Assembly: GCF_007833215.1 (NCBI RefSeq)
Contig: NZ_CP042239.1
Location: 3,904,001 to 3,968,000 of the forward strand
Reading direction: 5' to 3'
Source: Sphingomonas suaedae
Lineage (GTDB): Bacteria; Pseudomonadota; Alphaproteobacteria; Sphingomonadales; Sphingomonadaceae
Length of the DNA stretch: 64,000 nucleotides
The notes beneath the pieces were generated by a model. It made no database searches. It saw only the letters and a program-made list of their open reading frames with translations, and had not been told where the DNA came from. The position numbers and the translations under genes are program-made. This document shows positions 63,085 through 64,000 of the stretch, in pieces (within the stretch, counting starts at the first letter, position 1; each line of letters opens with the position of its first letter).

Positions 63085-64000
63085 GGTTCGATCGCCTTTG
63101 CACCGGGGCGACGCGGGTCGGCTGCACCGAGGAACAGGTCCCCGCTGAGCATGATCGACTGGGCGCTCCCCATGGTTTCGTCCGAAGTGATGCGATGGCC
63201 CTTTGCCTCGAGCGCCGCAACCGTGTCCGGGTTGAAATTGGGCTCGACACGCAGCGATGTGGTCGTTCCCTGATAGATACGCGGCTTGTGCGTCGCCTCG
63301 TCGACGTTGAGGCCATAGTCGATCATGTTGACGATGACCTGGACCACCGTGGTCGGGATGGTGCTCCCGCCCGGCGTGCCGGTGACGATCCACGGCTTGT
63401 CGTCCTTGAACACCAAAGTCGGCATCTGGGTGGAGAGCATCCGCTTGCCCGGGGCGAGCGCGTTGAGCGGGGGCGGGGTGCCGGTGCGCTGCGCCTCCCA
63501 TGCCTGTTCGTGGCTGAAATTGTTCATCTGGTTGTTGAGCAGGATGCCAGTGCCCGCGATCATCACGCCCGAGCCGAAGTCCGAGCCGAGCGTGTAGGTG
63601 GTCGAGACGACGTTGCCTGCGCTGTCGGCGACCGAGAAATGCGTGGTCGAGGGGCTTTCATATTGCAGCGGGTCGCCCGGCGCGACCTGCGCGGCGGGGC
63701 GCGCGCGTTCGGGATCGATCAGCTTGGCGCGCTCGGCGGCATAGCCCTTTGAGATGAAGCCGTTGACCGGGGCGGTGACGAAGGCGGGGTCGCCCAGCAC
63801 GCGATAGCGATCGACATAGGCGAGCTTCATCGTCTCGGCGAGGATGTGGAGCGAGGCGGCGCTGCCCTGTCCGAGCGCCTTCATGTCGAACCGCTCGAGG
63901 ATGTTGAGCATGTTGAGCAGCGTCGCGCCGCCCGCGCTGGCAGGGGGCGGGGTATAGACGCGATAGCCGCGATAGGTGCCGACCAGCGGATCGCGCTCGA
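63081..64000 (-). CDS. Gamma-glutamyltransferase, second copy (5' end outside window)
   Basis: The C-terminal 306 residues or so are present; the reading frame stays open to the window edge (VYTPPPASAGGATLL upstream). The catalytic threonine is in TTHFSVADSAGNVVSTTYTL, and GSGVMIAGTGILLNNQMNNFS and PGGSTIPTTVVQVIVN follow. It is a closer match to classical GGT than its downstream paralogue. It precedes the second GGT with a four-base ATGA overlap. Confidence 0.9.
   Translation of the reverse strand, partial: ERDPLVGTYRGYRVYTPPPASAGGATLLNMLNILERFDMKALGQGSAASLHILAETMKLAYVDRYRVLGDPAFVTAPVNGFISKGYAAERAKLIDPERARPAAQVAPGDPLQYESPSTTHFSVADSAGNVVSTTYTLGSDFGSGVMIAGTGILLNNQMNNFSHEQAWEAQRTGTPPPLNALAPGKRMLSTQMPTLVFKDDKPWIVTGTPGGSTIPTTVVQVIVNMIDYGLNVDEATHKPRIYQGTTTSLRVEPNFNPDTVAALEAKGHRITSDETMGSAQSIMLSGDLFLGAADPRRPGAKAIEP

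Overview
The window is high-GC chromosomal DNA of an alphaproteobacterium, most likely Sphingomonas or a close relative in Sphingomonadales. The evidence is the gene content: TonB receptors paired with tryptophan-halogenase-like, SapC and cupin-8 genes; XrtA/PEP-CTERM regulators PrsK/PrsR/PrsT; a CYP153-like P450; an HrcA/CIRCE-controlled groESL operon; and scattered palindromic intergenic repeats. I see no tRNA, rRNA, CRISPR array, insertion sequence or prophage.

Region 1 (1-3911): the 5' end of a class I fumarase, a DUF2946-like small membrane protein, a FecA-like TonB receptor, and a secreted protein of unknown function. Region 2 (2907-16649) is the most interesting part, a carbohydrate-type utilisation locus. 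A GH3 glycosidase, an MFS permease and the secreted unknown run leftwards. A large TonB receptor, flavin-dependent halogenase 1, SapC, a cupin-8 (JmjC-like) protein, flavin-dependent halogenase 2 and a LacI regulator run rightwards. The divergent promoter region carries three AACGTT-centred palindromes that look like LacI operators. A strong terminator hairpin separates the receptor from the halogenase genes.

Region 3 (16832-30440): an orphan DNA methyltransferase with a C-terminal Mrr-like domain, a BamE-like small protein, a Nudix hydrolase, an extensin-like protein, a CHAP amidase, MsrB, a CYP153-like P450 divergent from an LLM flavin oxidoreductase, a PepSY/response-regulator/histidine-kinase operon, and an ABC-F ATPase. 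Region 4 (30558-45396) is centred on cell-surface polysaccharide: a lipid kinase, a DUF815 ATPase, then the operon XrtA glycosyltransferase-prsK-prsR-prsT divergent from mannose-1-phosphate guanylyltransferase. A polytopic membrane protein and a translationally coupled FemAB-like/cupin-8/FemAB-like operon follow.

Region 5 (45397-64000): an AT-rich gap before an orphan MraZ-like gene, groES-groEL under CIRCE, SppA, a Pat-like acetyltransferase, MaoC and thiolase (the MaoC C-terminus appears frameshifted), MscS, topoisomerase IB, a PfpI/DJ-1 protein, a beta-helix protein whose ribosome-binding site lies in a terminator hairpin, a HerA-like ATPase, and an operon of two gamma-glutamyltransferases plus a dienelactone-hydrolase-like protein, cut by the window end.

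All functions come from reading translated sequence and known family motifs. No database search was run.
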